Positions 54,419-64,000 of a stretch of 64,000 nt of DNA are shown one piece after another. Where the stretch lies: NCBI RefSeq assembly GCF_024166365.1, contig NC_064820.1, forward strand, positions 146,526,001-146,590,000. Reading direction: 5' to 3'. The DNA comes from Elephas maximus indicus. Its lineage: Eukaryota > Chordata > Mammalia > Proboscidea > Elephantidae. Position numbers and translations under genes: made by a program. A model generated the notes under the pieces. The model saw nothing but the letters and a program-made list of their open reading frames with translations, did no database searches and was not told the DNA's origin. Positions within the stretch are counted from its first letter, which is position 1; each line of letters starts with the position of its first letter.

Positions 54419-54800
54419 AAGGAACCCTGGTGGTGCAGTGGTTAAGTACTCGGCTGCTAACCAAAAGGTCAGTGGTTTGAGCCCACCAGCCACTTCGTGG
54501 GATAAAGATGTGGCAGTCTGCTTCCATAAAAATTACTGCCCTGGAAACCCCATGGGGCAGTTCTACTCTATCCTGTAGGGTTGCTATCAAACCAAACTCA
54601 CTGCCGTCGAGTAGATTCCGACTCATAGCGACCCTGGAGGGCAGAGTAGAACTGCCCGTAGGGTTTCCAAGGAGCGTCTGGCAGATTCGGACTGCCGACC
54701 TTTTGGTTACCAGTCATAGCACTTAACCACTACACCACCAGGGTTTCCTGTTATTCGGAATTGACTCAATGGCAGTGGGGTTTTTTTTTTTTGGTTTTGG
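54419..54800 (+). repeat. AfroSINE (long form) split by a second AfroSINE
   Basis: 54419-54588 is the head, B-box-like region and central block on the plus strand. 54589-54749 is an inserted short-form copy on the minus strand. 54750-54800 is the rest of the outer tail ('tcggaattgactcaatggca') and a T-rich end. The host breaks at GTTGCTAT / GTTAT. Confidence 0.9.
54589..54749 (-). repeat. AfroSINE, short form, nested in another AfroSINE
   Basis: Near-consensus minus-strand copy from GGAAACCCTGGTGGTGTAGTG (right) to the 'cactgccgtcgagtagattc' end (left). It faces its host copy, making an inverted repeat. Confidence 0.92.
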
Positions 54801-54952
54801 AGTTTCTGTTAAGGGTGAAAGAAATTTTGGAATGGTTAGTGGTGATGGTTGTACAACCTTGGTAAACATAATTAATGTCACTTAATTGTACATGTAGAAT
54901 GGTTGAAATGGCAAATGTTTTTGTTATATATATTTTATCACAATAAAAACCA

Positions 54953-55305
54953 GGGGGGTGGTGGGTTGCATGTAACATGGTGCCAGTGCCAATTCCTGAA
55001 GGAACATAAGGCCCCTGTAGCCTCTGCTTCACATGGCTGCCCAACTATTCACAGCCAAGGCTGAAGACATAATGGGGGATGCTGAGAGGGAGGGTGGGCA
55101 ATTTCTTCAAGGCCCCTGTGCCCAGAGAAGACTTATCTGTCTGCCCAAGGCCCAAGAGTCCAACTGAAACCTCGGACAAATCTGTAGAAATGGCCACTTA
55201 TCACCTACCTTGCCTCTGTCTGACCCACTCTGGAGAAGCTGCTTTAGGCAGAAATGGCAGTAACATACACACCAAAGTGGTAAAAGAGAAAACTTCCTGA
55301 CCCAC
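54953..55305. other. Short single-copy stretch
   Basis: No gene or repeat family recognised between the end of the old L1 and the solo LTR. Confidence 0.45.
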
Positions 55306-55929
55306 TGTCTTAGTTTGCTAGTTAGTGCTCCTGTAACACAAATACCATAAGTGGGTGGCTTTAAAGAACAGAAATTTATTTTCTCACAGTTTAGAAGGCT
55401 AGAAGTCCAATTTCAGGGCACCAGTTCTAGGGGAAAGCTCTCAGTCAGGTCTGAGAGAAAATCCTTGTCTCAGCTTCTCTAGCCCCAGCCTTCCTCAGTT
55501 CTTTGCTGATCTTCATGCGGCAGCTATTTTTCAATCATCTGTGCTTACTTGTCTGTGTTTAGGGTGCTCCTTATATCATTCAGAAATGATTAGGTTTAGG
55601 ACACACCCTATATAACATGACAAAGAAAGCCCTATTCCCAATTGGGATTACGTCCACAGGAATGTTGTCGTGTGCCCCAAGTCTATTCTGGCTCATAGTG
55701 ACCCTATAGGACAGAGTTGAACTGCCCGATAGGGTTTCCTAGGCTGTAATCTTTATGGGAGTAGATTGCCAGGTCTTTTCTCTTGCAGATCCGCTGGTGG
55801 CTTTGAACCACTGACCTTTCAGTTAGCAGCCAAATATTTAGCCTTTGTGCCACCAGGGCTCCTTATCCACAAGTGTAGGATTTAGGATTACAGCACAAAT
55901 TTTAGGGAGACATGGTTCAATCTGTAACA
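55306..55929 (-). repeat. Solo MaLR-like LTR carrying an AfroSINE
   Basis: Plus strand starts TGTCTTAGTTTGCTAG and ends ATCTGTAACA. Perfect 5-bp target duplication CCCAC (55301-55305 and 55930-55934). Contains an AfroSINE at 55672-55862. Confidence 0.92.
55672..55862 (-). repeat. AfroSINE, long form, inside the LTR
   Basis: Minus-strand copy: 'ggctcatagtgaccctatag' at the left, central block 'gattgccaggtcttttctct', head 'aggagccctggtggcacaaa' at the right. Confidence 0.9.
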
Positions 55930-55934
55930 CCCAC

Positions 55935-57240
55935 ATCTGTTTCCAATGCCATTAGAAGGCAGAAATCCCAGGCTGGGTTGGAGGGATTTGTCAAGCCAGA
56001 GTGAGCCTACACATGAGGCAGGGTCTGGGCAGTGGCACTGCTCAATTAGCATGCCTGTGAACACAGCATGGAACACTGACCTGGGCCAGGGTGCTGAGCC
56101 GAGCTCTTCCTGTACATAGTTTCCTAATCTTCACAATGACCCTAGGAGGGTGAGACTATAATCATTCCCATTTTACAGAAGAGAATGCAAGGCTGAGGTG
56201 GGTTAACTAACCTTCCCAGGCCACAAAGCAGGGTCTAGTTAGGTCTAGCTAACTCACCACAGATTAGTCGGAGCTTCCCAGAAGAACATGGGCTCCCCTC
56301 CATCCCACCCTCTCCTTCAGGAGGAAGGTCTATGGGGACACATGAGTTAGGTTCCTTGTGGGCTAAGAGTGGCCACGCTGGGCCCAGGTAAAGGCAGGGA
56401 CAGGGATGGGATTTAATTCTGGTCCTAGCAAGCCCTCAAGAACTACCAGCACTGATTAGCTCTGACCAGCAGATGGTGCCAGAGAAGGAGATGGCCATCC
56501 GAAGACTACAGCTTCAGTGAGCCTGTCCCCTCCCCGTCTTGTCCTCTGGCCAGGCCCCCTTAGTAGCTACCTCCAGAAGCTGCCCTCTCTCCTCTCCAGG
56601 ACCCAGGGTCCTGTTCAGAGCCCTGGTTTGGCCATCAGAGGCTGAATGCCAGTGCAGCTTGATGAGCCATAGACAGTGTGACCCTTGGAAGTAGCCCCCT
56701 GCCCTGTGGGCCACAGTGTCCCTCTGGAGGGTCCACAGCAAGTCTGGGCAGCAAGGACTGGGTGGACTCAATCAGGAGCAGGGCAGTGCAGTGCAGCAAG
56801 GGCTCCTTCACACATAAGAAAACCATGACAGGCATAACCTACCATCACTCACTACATCCCCCCACCCCTCTGCCCCTATAGAGCCCAAAGGACCCTAGCA
56901 CCAACATGGCAACCATAGGCAGCACACCTGGGCAAAGCCACCAGGGAAGACCTCTCTGAAAGATCTACAGCCCAGCCAGCAGCCAGCTGGTTGCCCATGA
57001 AGCTCCAGGCTAGGCCCTGAATTGCTGAGCACTCCAGGAGCCAGGCTGGGAGAGACATCAGTGAAGTGATGGTGTGACCTGAAAATGTTCTACAAGCCAA
57101 GTGTTAGCTTGTAACTGCTTAGCGTCCAGTCAGGAAGGCCAGTCTGCCAAGGGACCAGAGTGGAAGGGATTTCCCCAGCAGAATCTCTGAGGCCAGGCCC
57201 AGCAAATGACCCACTAGATATAACTGGTCCTGAAAGCTGC
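55935..57240. other. GC-richer single-copy DNA with a MIR/L2 remnant
   Basis: No gene established. 56110-56250 holds a remnant of the 'cattttacagaagagaatgc' type seen in MIR/L2 elements. Short ORFs here have no support. Confidence 0.45.
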
Positions 57241-57455
57241 CAGTATGGACTATGCCAGTCAGTCAGTCAATGAATAATTATCCAGCCTTCCCCTCCTTAT
57301 CCCCCTCCCCCGAATATATAGGAGACAGTGGTAAACAAGAGAGACAAGACTTCTGCCTTCAGGGAGCTTATCTTCTATTGAGTTAGAGGTGATAAGCACA
57401 AATAATGTTAAGCAGATAAGTACTGTGAAGAAAATAAAACAGATGCCCTAGAAAG

Positions 57456-57623
57456 TGAGGAGCCCTGGTGGTGCAGTGGTTAATACCTACGGCTGCTAAC
57501 CAAAAGGTTGGTAGTTCGAATCCACCAGCCACTCCTTGGAAACCCTATGGGGCGGTTCTACTATGTCCTATAGGGTTGCTATGAGTTGGAATTGACTCGA
57601 CGACAACGGGTGTGATAGTTTTG
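57456..57623 (+). repeat. AfroSINE, short form, with target duplication
   Basis: Head GAGGAGCCCTGGTGGTGCAGTG within the first bases; tail 'ggaattgactcgacgacaac'. Flanked by CTAGAAAG (57448-57455 and 57624-57631). Close to consensus. Confidence 0.95.
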
Positions 57624-58269
57624 CTAGAAAGCAACAGGGCAGTACATTTAAGCAGAAACCTGCATAAGAAGGCACCAGCCATGGAAACATGTGGTAGAAT
57701 GTTCAGGCAGAGGAAACGCGTGCAAAGGCTTTAAGATGGGAAAGAACTTGGTCTGGTGCAGGAACTGCAGCCCAGTATGCACGGGGAGAGAGATGAGGGC
57801 AGAGATGCAGTAAGGCCTGAATTATGATGAGCTTTGTAGGACATCCTAAGAAATTTAGATTTAATTCTATTTGCATTAAGCAGCTTCAGGGGGTGGAGTC
57901 TGGTAAGCAGTTTAGTGCCTGATCCCATCTACGGTTTAGAAAAAAAAATCACTCTTGTGGCTGTGTGGACAATGGACTGTAGTGGCGGGAAGAAGGGAGA
58001 CCTTTTAGGAGGCTTGGACTAGGGCAGGGGCAGGGGAGTTAAGGATGTATTTTGGAGGTGCAGCTCATGAACCAGATGTGGATGATGAGAGAAACAGAGG
58101 TGTCAAGAATAGTTGCATGTACAGTGGTAATATTTACTGAAGTAGGAGAAAAACACCAGGAGTAAAGGTTTAGGGTGGGTGGGTAGTGGGCCTGGTCATG
58201 ATCTGTGGTGCTCTACAAACTGCCCTTCAGTTTTCTTTTTAAACAAATGATTGTCATGTTGTGATAAAA

Positions 58270-58395
58270 GCTTCTAATTTATCAACACACACTCCAGATC
58301 CTCACTGCTGCTGGGAAGGAGCTTACCTTGAAAGGTAAGCTGGATCTGACAGCCAGGGCACGTTCTACATCTTATATTTTACCATGCTGTCTCAC
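58270..58395. repeat. Unclassified dispersed repeat, copy 1
   Basis: About 110 nt similar to 63490-63605: both contain 'cagatcctcactg', then 'gcttacc-tgaaagg', 'gacagc' and 'ttctacatc' followed by 'tatattttac'. This copy also contains the perfect hairpin GCTTACCTT-GA-AAGGTAAGC. I cannot assign it to a family. Confidence 0.55.
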
Positions 58396-59160
58396 TGCCA
58401 TCCCAAACAAGAGTTCAGCTTGATGTACACGTTAGACATCTGAGTCATGTCAGGTAGGCAGTTGGATATAAAACTCTGAAGCTCTGGGGAGAAGTTGGGC
58501 TAAGGATATAAAATTGGAACCCTTTAGCATATGGATGGGACTAGATGAGATCACCTAGGTAGAAGACAGACAGTAGGATAGACAGAGTGGTTTCAGGAAT
58601 AAGCTCTGGGTCACTCTATTATTTAGAAGACAGGAACAGCTAGCAAAGGAGTGTAGGAAGTAGTACTCAGAAAGGTGGGAGGAAAACAGGCAAATGTGGT
58701 ATAATGGTAAATAGGGAAAGATATTATTTCAGTTAAGTTTCAAATGCTAAAAAATAGAAATTGGGAAAATATCTACCATACTTGACAATGTGAAGACCTT
58801 GATAAAAGCCATTTGTTTCAGTGGAGTGGTATATTGAGAATGATGAGAAGATGAACAGAATATAGTTCTTTCTAGAAGTTTTGCTAAAAATGGGAGCATA
58901 GACAAGGGGCAATCACTTAAGGGGGCTGTGAGGTCAGAGGAGTGTGACTGTAGGACCAAAAATAACTAGAGCTACGTTTGTATGCTAATAGGCATAACCC
59001 GATAGGGAGGCCAAGGTTATAAATCCAGCTGTAGAAGGTTGGCGGGCGTGATGGTAGGAAGGAGAGGCCTTGTCTGGTTGCATTTTCAAGTAGTAATAGG
59101 CAAAGTCATCAGAGTTTTAGAGTACTGGAGGGGAGGTATTAGCAATTTGAGGAGACTGAT

Positions 59161-59720
59161 AGTCCACAGGATTAATAGTCTACACAAGCCACAGCCTCAA
59201 CTACCTTGAGACCAGAACTAGGTGCTGCCTGGCTACCACCTCTGATCATTCCGACCAGGGACACAATAGATGGTCCTGGGTAGAAAAGGAAAAAAAAAAA
59301 AAAAAGGTAGAACAAAACTCAAATTCTTAAGAAAGGCCAGACTTACTGGACTGGCGGAGACTAGAGGAACTCCCAAAACTATTGCCCTGGGATACTCTTT
59401 AAACTTGGAACTCAAACTACTCCTGGAGATCACCCATCAGCCAAAAGACAGTGGCTCATAAAATAAACAGCAACACCCGTGAGTATTGTGCACCTCTAAG
59501 CAATCATCTAAATAAGACCTAACAGTCAACATTTACCCTAGACCAAAGATGACAAGGGTGACAAGGAAGCTAGGTTAATAGAAACAGAATAACCAGAATG
59601 GAGATAATGAAAATGCTGACACATTGTGAAAAGTGTAACCAATGTCACTGAATTATATGTATAGAAATTGCCAAATGAGAACCTAGTGTTACATAACTTT
59701 TCTTTAAAGTCATTATTATA
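59161..59720 (+). mobile_element. L1 3' UTR fragment
   Basis: Matches the L1 3' UTR class at 4030 and 10255 ('cagacttactggactggcgg', 'gatcacccatcagccaaaag') and ends with an older-type tail ('caatgtcactgaattatatg'). More diverged than the others. An A-run lies at 59288-59306. Confidence 0.8.
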
Positions 59721-59819
59721 AACAAAAAGACTGTGAATCAGTCCTTCGGAAGCCTGAGAAAGAATCTAAGGAAGCAGAGGGGATTGTCTGGCAGTAACAG
59801 TGGTCCCTTTGACATTTGT

Positions 59820-59999
59820 ATAAATGAGTCCCTGTCAATAGCAACCCTTTGGAACAGAGTAGAACTGTCCCACAGGGTTTCCAAGGCTGTAATCTTTTTG
59901 GAAGCCAACTGTCACATCTTTCTCCTGAGCTGGTGGGTTGAAACTGCCAACCTTTTGGTTAGCAGCTGAGCACTTAACCACTGTGCCACCATGGCTCCT
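59820..59999 (-). repeat. AfroSINE, long form
   Basis: Minus-strand copy: 'gagtagaactgtcccacagg', central block 'ggaagccaactgtcacatct', head AGGAGCCATGGTGGCACAGTG at the right. The 5'-most tail is lost. Confidence 0.88.
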
Positions 60000-60199
60000 T
60001 CAGAGACCACTAGCCTTGTGAATAGCCCAAATAGTGCCTTGCTAAAAATTTTAAAAGCCAACACCCAGAAAATCGTCATAATTTACAAACTTACAATGAC
60101 CATGAGTGATGAATTGTGCAGTGGACAATCTGCCTAAAAGTATGTGCAGGTTTGACTAATAGGTTACCTCTTTTTTATTCTCTTGCCTCCTCTTTTTGT

Positions 60200-60325
60200 C
60201 TCTCATGAGTTTAAGCTCCACCAGGGCAGAACCTTTGTCATGTATACTACTGTATTTATTCCCAGAATCTAACAATACCTGGCACGTAGCAGGTGCTCAG
60301 AAAGTATTTGTTGAATGAGTGTTTG
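60200..60325 (-). repeat. L2 or MIR 3' end fragment
   Basis: Contains 'cctggcacgtagcaggtgct' and 'aaagtatttgttgaatgagt', which read as the reversed 3' end of L2. Confidence 0.7.
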
Positions 60326-61084
60326 AACCCATTTCTTCCTGTTTGCCCTTTCAGAGGTTGTTACATTCCACAAGACTCCTGGCTAAGAGAAGGGGCTAAT
60401 GAAGAAAGTTCAAAGCTTCAATGACCAAGACCCAGCACACCTAGGATGAGGAGGCTTACTGCACACCTTTTCGCTTCTGTACCAGGCACCACACAGTTCT
60501 GTCTTTGTGGACACAGCCCTGTGCTGCAATGAAATAAAAATGGTTCCCAAGCCCACCAAGGCTGTCTAGTCACTTATCCAACTCGAGGTACTTGTGATAG
60601 ACCACCTGAGCCAGCTATTACCTGCACATCTACCAAACAGCTCAGCTGGTGGCTGGAGGTGGGTTACTTACCCCATGAACGTTACTCAAACGTCACTATT
60701 TGCTGTGGTCCTCCAGACAGAGAAGACTCTTATTAGACCCACATTGAGAATACAAAAAAAAGGGTTCTCTTGGTATAATCACATATTTACCCCTTTGCTC
60801 TTGCTTTTCCCTCTTTCTTCCTATTCTTTGTCAAATTTTTCCTATCTCTAACCCCCCTCAGACCAATGATATGTGTCTCAGAGTCACAGGCTTTTGATGG
60901 AAAAACTGGTTTCTGCTGACCTAAGACACCAGACCATGCAGCAGGCGGACTCTAATACTTGGGCCTGAGTAAATTCATCCAGCTACCACCTCCTGTACTG
61001 AGAACGCAGCTGGAAGCCAAAGCTGAGGCTGGATTCTGCCAGGCTGGTGAGGGTAGGGAAGAGCAAGGTGTGTGCACAGAACTC
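60326..61084. other. Single-copy DNA
   Basis: No gene, exon or repeat family recognised. Confidence 0.4.
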
Positions 61085-61185
61085 CATACTGGGGTGACCA
61101 ATCATCCTGGTTTGAGCACAGAAACTCTGCTTTCTGGGAAACCTTTAAGCCCTAGGCAAACTGGGAAGATTAAGTCACCCAATAT
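61085..61185. mobile_element. hAT-type DNA element remnant (MER5A-like)
   Basis: Left end 'ggggtgaccaatcatcctgg' and right end 'aagtcacccaatattgg' are inverted, as in the short MER5A-like hAT-Charlie elements. Internal 'tctgggaaacctttaagccc' fits too. Diverged. Confidence 0.5.
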
Positions 61186-61412
61186 TGGACCTGTGCTCAG
61201 CCATGACCATACAGGAACAAACTGGTGAGTCAACTTAGTTTTGCCTATTTAACCATTTCAGAGACCCAGCATGGTCCTGCCAACTTACTACTACTACCCA
61301 TAAAAGAATTAAAAAGCTCCTACTGGTTGGCACGGTACTGAAATTGTTAAAAAGCAATGTGCAGAACAGTGTCTGCTCCCATTTGTGTTTTGAAAGGGTG
61401 AGGTAGTAATAC

Positions 61413-61430
61413 AAACACACACACACACAG
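61413..61430. repeat. (CA)n microsatellite
   Basis: About nine CA units. Confidence 0.9.
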
Positions 61431-61609
61431 AGACAACCTAAGCTGCTCCCAGGGAAGCAATTTATACAGTGATCACAAGGTAGAGCAGGACCACCCTACA
61501 AACAGGTATTCTTGTACGTACTGGTATGAGCTTGAAGGTATCTCAGAAGCCATTCATAGTCACCTCACAGGAGTAAGGTTGGCAGGGAGACAACTTTTTT
61601 GTATATATC

Positions 61610-61628
61610 TTTATTGTTTGACTTTATT
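61610..61628 (-). terminator. Pair of poly(A) signals on the minus strand
   Basis: Two AATAAA hexamers, at 61628-61623 and 61615-61610, in a U-rich setting. They could end a transcript running leftward from beyond the window. In human the gene upstream of SKP1 is PPP2CA on the same strand with a long 3' UTR. The distance from SKP1, allowing for the LINE nest, is compatible. No coding sequence supports it here. Confidence 0.35.
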
Positions 61629-62514
61629 AAAACAGAAGACCAATTTTTAAAAAGACTGAGCATCCACACAGAGAGGTGGTCAGTGTTTGTGGCGTCTAGT
61701 CCTCCATATCACAATCTGTTGGTATCTGAGCACCTGGAGACCAGACAAGAAAGTTGGTCTTGGCTTCTGGTTCCTCTCAAAGATCCCGAGACAAGGCCAG
61801 GGTGTCCAGAGGGGTCAGGTGACGAGGGGCTAGCAGGAGATTTCATCCTTGTTAAAGCTTGAACATCTGACTAGTTCCTGACAGTCTTGTACAGAATCAC
61901 AGAGATTTTTTAAGACTCTAGAAGCATCAAGGTCATTTCCTAAGCCACAAGAATACTTCAACAACCAACTGGGCTTTCAGGGAAAAAGAGAATTATTTCA
62001 CTTATAGATGAATTTTTAGAAGTTGGGGATAGGGCATCTCACTCCATATGTACTTCCTTAAAAGAAACAAACAACAAAAAGAAGAAACAAACAAAATTCA
62101 AAACAAAAAAAACTTGTTAATCCAGTCCATTGTGAAAGTACCTTTAACCCCGGGAGCAATACTTAGGCTGTGATGATGACAGTGGCCGAGTTAGAAGTCA
62201 CTTTCTTCATCAGCCTCAGCTGATTCCCATTCAAAATCTGGTTCAAATAAATGCCCTTGCAATGACAGTCAGTCAAGTCATTCCATGGGCTCCAGGAACT
62301 CAGTAACCAGGATACTTGACTTGGGTCAGCCACTTGAGGTCTGTGTGCAAGCCTCCCTCACCGTGCTTCCCAAAGGGCCTGCCACATACTCAGCTCCCTG
62401 ACGCAGGGGTCAGGCACATACAAGGTCACTTTCTCTAAACGCAAAAGCTCTTGTCTTCCCTTCAAATACCCCTAAATGTGAATGAACCTCAGCGAAGACA
62501 ACAGAACTCTAATG

Positions 62515-62660
62515 CTTTCAGTCAGGGGCTCTGGTGTCAGACTGCCTGAATAGCAGAACCTTCTACTCCTGTTCTGAACTGCGTTGAGAAAGTGCAGTAT
62601 GCCTGGTACATTGCGAGAGCTCAGTGTTAGATATGCATTAACTATTTCTGCCATTTCAGG
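62515..62660 (+). repeat. MIR element fragment
   Basis: 'ctctggtgtcagactgcctg' and 'cctggtacattgcgagagct' fit the MIR head and end. Confidence 0.6.
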
Positions 62661-63489
62661 GACTGAACATTCAATACCTACTGCTCTCCTGGTCACTCTT
62701 GAGTTCAATTAAACCCTTTACAGTAACTGTCATTTCAGCACACAGCCCTCCTCATTCACTAATGCTGAGAGGACCAGAGCCCTAAACTAGTTCAGAATAT
62801 GTCAGCTATTGCCTTTAGGATCATAACACCCAAATGATGTATTTCAAGAGCCATAAACCACTTACTCTGCACTCTTCTAACATACTCAATGAGACAGGCC
62901 ATATGTCACTCAGGTTGACAGGAGAATGTCTACGTGCTTCTAAGTAATGGCTTAAACAAATACTCTCATTATGACAATCCAGAAGTTGTCTACGCATATT
63001 GTCATTTCCTTTAAAAAAAAATCTCTAGAGAATTTTTCCTAGGATCTGAGGTGGAACTGAAAAAATCCAAAGACCTACGAAGTAATCATTAAGATTTTTT
63101 TTAAAAAGGAACCAGAGACCAGAATTAAGGGCAAAAATGTTGCAGTGGCACCGAAGATGACTAGATCTCACATTCCTTCACCTACTCAGAGGCCACAAGA
63201 GGAGAGCCATCTCACTGCCATCCTAAAAATCCTGACTACCCTACTTAACCCTTTTCCCCACAAGCGGTTCCAGTGTTGCTATGGGGAGGGGGCAGTGGGC
63301 TGGACCTTGGGCTTATCTTTGTTTCCTAATTTTAGTCACTGACCCTTGAAAAGATTCAAGTGAAACTGGTAGTTTTATTGGACCAAGGTAGAGATTAATC
63401 ACTTTTTCTCTGCATGCAATTCTGGGAAACAGAACACTCAAGACCAAATATATTACATGGCTTCTGTTCCTGCTCCTCTGCCTGGGAGC

Positions 63490-63605
63490 CTGCTACATTC
63501 AAAACACACCTCAGATCCTCACTGTTGTTGGAAAGGGCTTACCCTGAAAGGAAACTGGACCAGACAGCAGGGGTATATTCTACATCTGCTATATTTTACA
63601 CCTTA
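63490..63605. repeat. Unclassified dispersed repeat, copy 2
   Basis: Partner of 58270-58395, in the same orientation, about 80 percent alike by eye. The flanks do not match, so it is not part of a larger duplication. Confidence 0.55.
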
Positions 63606-64000
63606 TGACCTGCCTTGTTCCTGAGACTTGTTTAGACATACCTGACCTTGAAGTCAGGAGGCCCATCCTTGACCAGGCCTACAAAATCTATTAGCCCTCA
63701 AACGTGCTCCCCCTACATTCCACTTAGAGCTGAATTTTGCAAAAGCCTGTATCAAATTAGACGACTGAGTCTCCCTGCGGCTCAGAAGGAACGCTAACCC
63801 TTAGGTTGAGGCACACACTGGGTACTGGGCACTTCCAATAGCTTTAACTAGACCTTTCACTTTGGGCTTCCTAGTGTTCTGCAAAGCACACTCTTAACTC
63901 CCTTTTCTATCTGGTCTATGGCTTCCACTAAAGGGCACTGGACTGGGGGCTGCAGCCTACCACTGCACTAAGGTCTCCTAAATCATCTCTCGAAAGAACA

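Larger units (their letters stand above)
46683..54952 (+). mobile_element. Oldest L1 of the nest, sense part, split by later elements
   Basis: Own sequence: 46683-46718, 47360-48675, 52038-54418 and about 54800-54952. It runs from the endonuclease region ('ggatttgagcaacactacaa') through RT (52269-52577 open, with FTDDM in place of FADDM) to an older mammalian type of 3' end ('ccaggggcaggtggaagggg', 'gtcacttaattgtacatgta'). Host to an RTE fragment, a MaLR-like element and several SINEs. Its 5' part may be the inverted piece at 31475-33110. Confidence 0.8.
57245..59150 (+). mobile_element. Long L2 LINE fragment
   Basis: Ordered L2 blocks over nearly 2 kb: 'gaagaaaataaaacagatgc', 'aggcagaggaaacgcgtgca', 'tgtgtggacaatggactgta', 'aggcagttggatataaaact', 'tggtataatgg'. 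No intact ORF. Interrupted by an AfroSINE and by a short unclassified repeat near 58270-58395. Confidence 0.8.
61629..64000 (-). other. Possible distal 3' UTR of the next minus-strand gene, otherwise unassigned
   Basis: Mostly single-copy. If the poly(A) pair at 61610-61628 is real, this would be the 3' UTR of the gene to the right (PPP2CA by human gene order, inference only). It contains a MIR fragment (about 62515-62660) and the second copy of the unclassified repeat (63490-63605). 62190-62265 holds a short acidic minus-strand frame (see findings). Confidence 0.3.

Noticed and set aside
61629..64000. PPP2CA coding exon at the right end
   Set aside because: I looked for the highly conserved C-terminal coding sequence on the minus strand and did not find it. 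Only the gene order in human suggests that PPP2CA is near.

Overview
This is a mammalian nuclear window, most likely from a paenungulate afrotherian (elephant lineage first choice; sirenian or hyrax not excluded). The argument is the repeat content. About twenty copies of a tRNA-derived SINE with an RTE-type tail match AfroSINE as I know it. There is also an RTE LINE fragment of the type known from elephant, an L1 with a distinctive 3' UTR, and several ERVL-MaLR-like LTRs. Naming of repeat families is from memory; no database was searched.

The only protein-coding gene I can establish is SKP1 on the minus strand. Its five coding exons (22759-22663, 17275-17202, 8587-8444, 6786-6646, 5948-5913) all have GT/AG splice sites and join to exactly 163 codons plus a stop. 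A non-coding first exon ends at a GT donor at 25774/25773. It lies in a CpG-rich promoter with a TATA box at about 25889-25895. The 3' UTR runs from 5912 to one of several AATAAA signals between about 5676 and 5079. SKP1 encodes the adaptor that links F-box proteins to CUL1 in SCF ubiquitin ligases.

Layout: 1-5060 is flanking DNA downstream of SKP1, with L1 3' ends. 5060-25870 is SKP1, whose introns carry SINEs, old L1s, an L2, a mariner-like DNA element and a complete MaLR-like provirus at 11730-14384. 25870-30200 is mostly single-copy upstream DNA. 30200-54950 is a nest of LINEs inserted into LINEs: an old L1; inside it a second L1; inside that a nearly full-length young L1 (about 34056-40590) and a truncated L1; plus an RTE fragment, MaLR LTRs, SINEs and a processed retrocopy. 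54950-61590 holds a solo LTR, a long L2, SINEs and some single-copy DNA. 61590-64000 may be the distal end of a minus-strand transcript. In human the next gene here is PPP2CA, but no PPP2CA coding sequence is in the window.

No CRISPR, operon or prokaryotic feature is present, and I found no functional tRNA or rRNA gene. The points most worth checking are the SKP1 read-through tail, the shared 3' tail of the SINEs and the RTE element, the young L1 with a small ORF that overlaps the ORF2 start, and the retrocopy inside an LTR.
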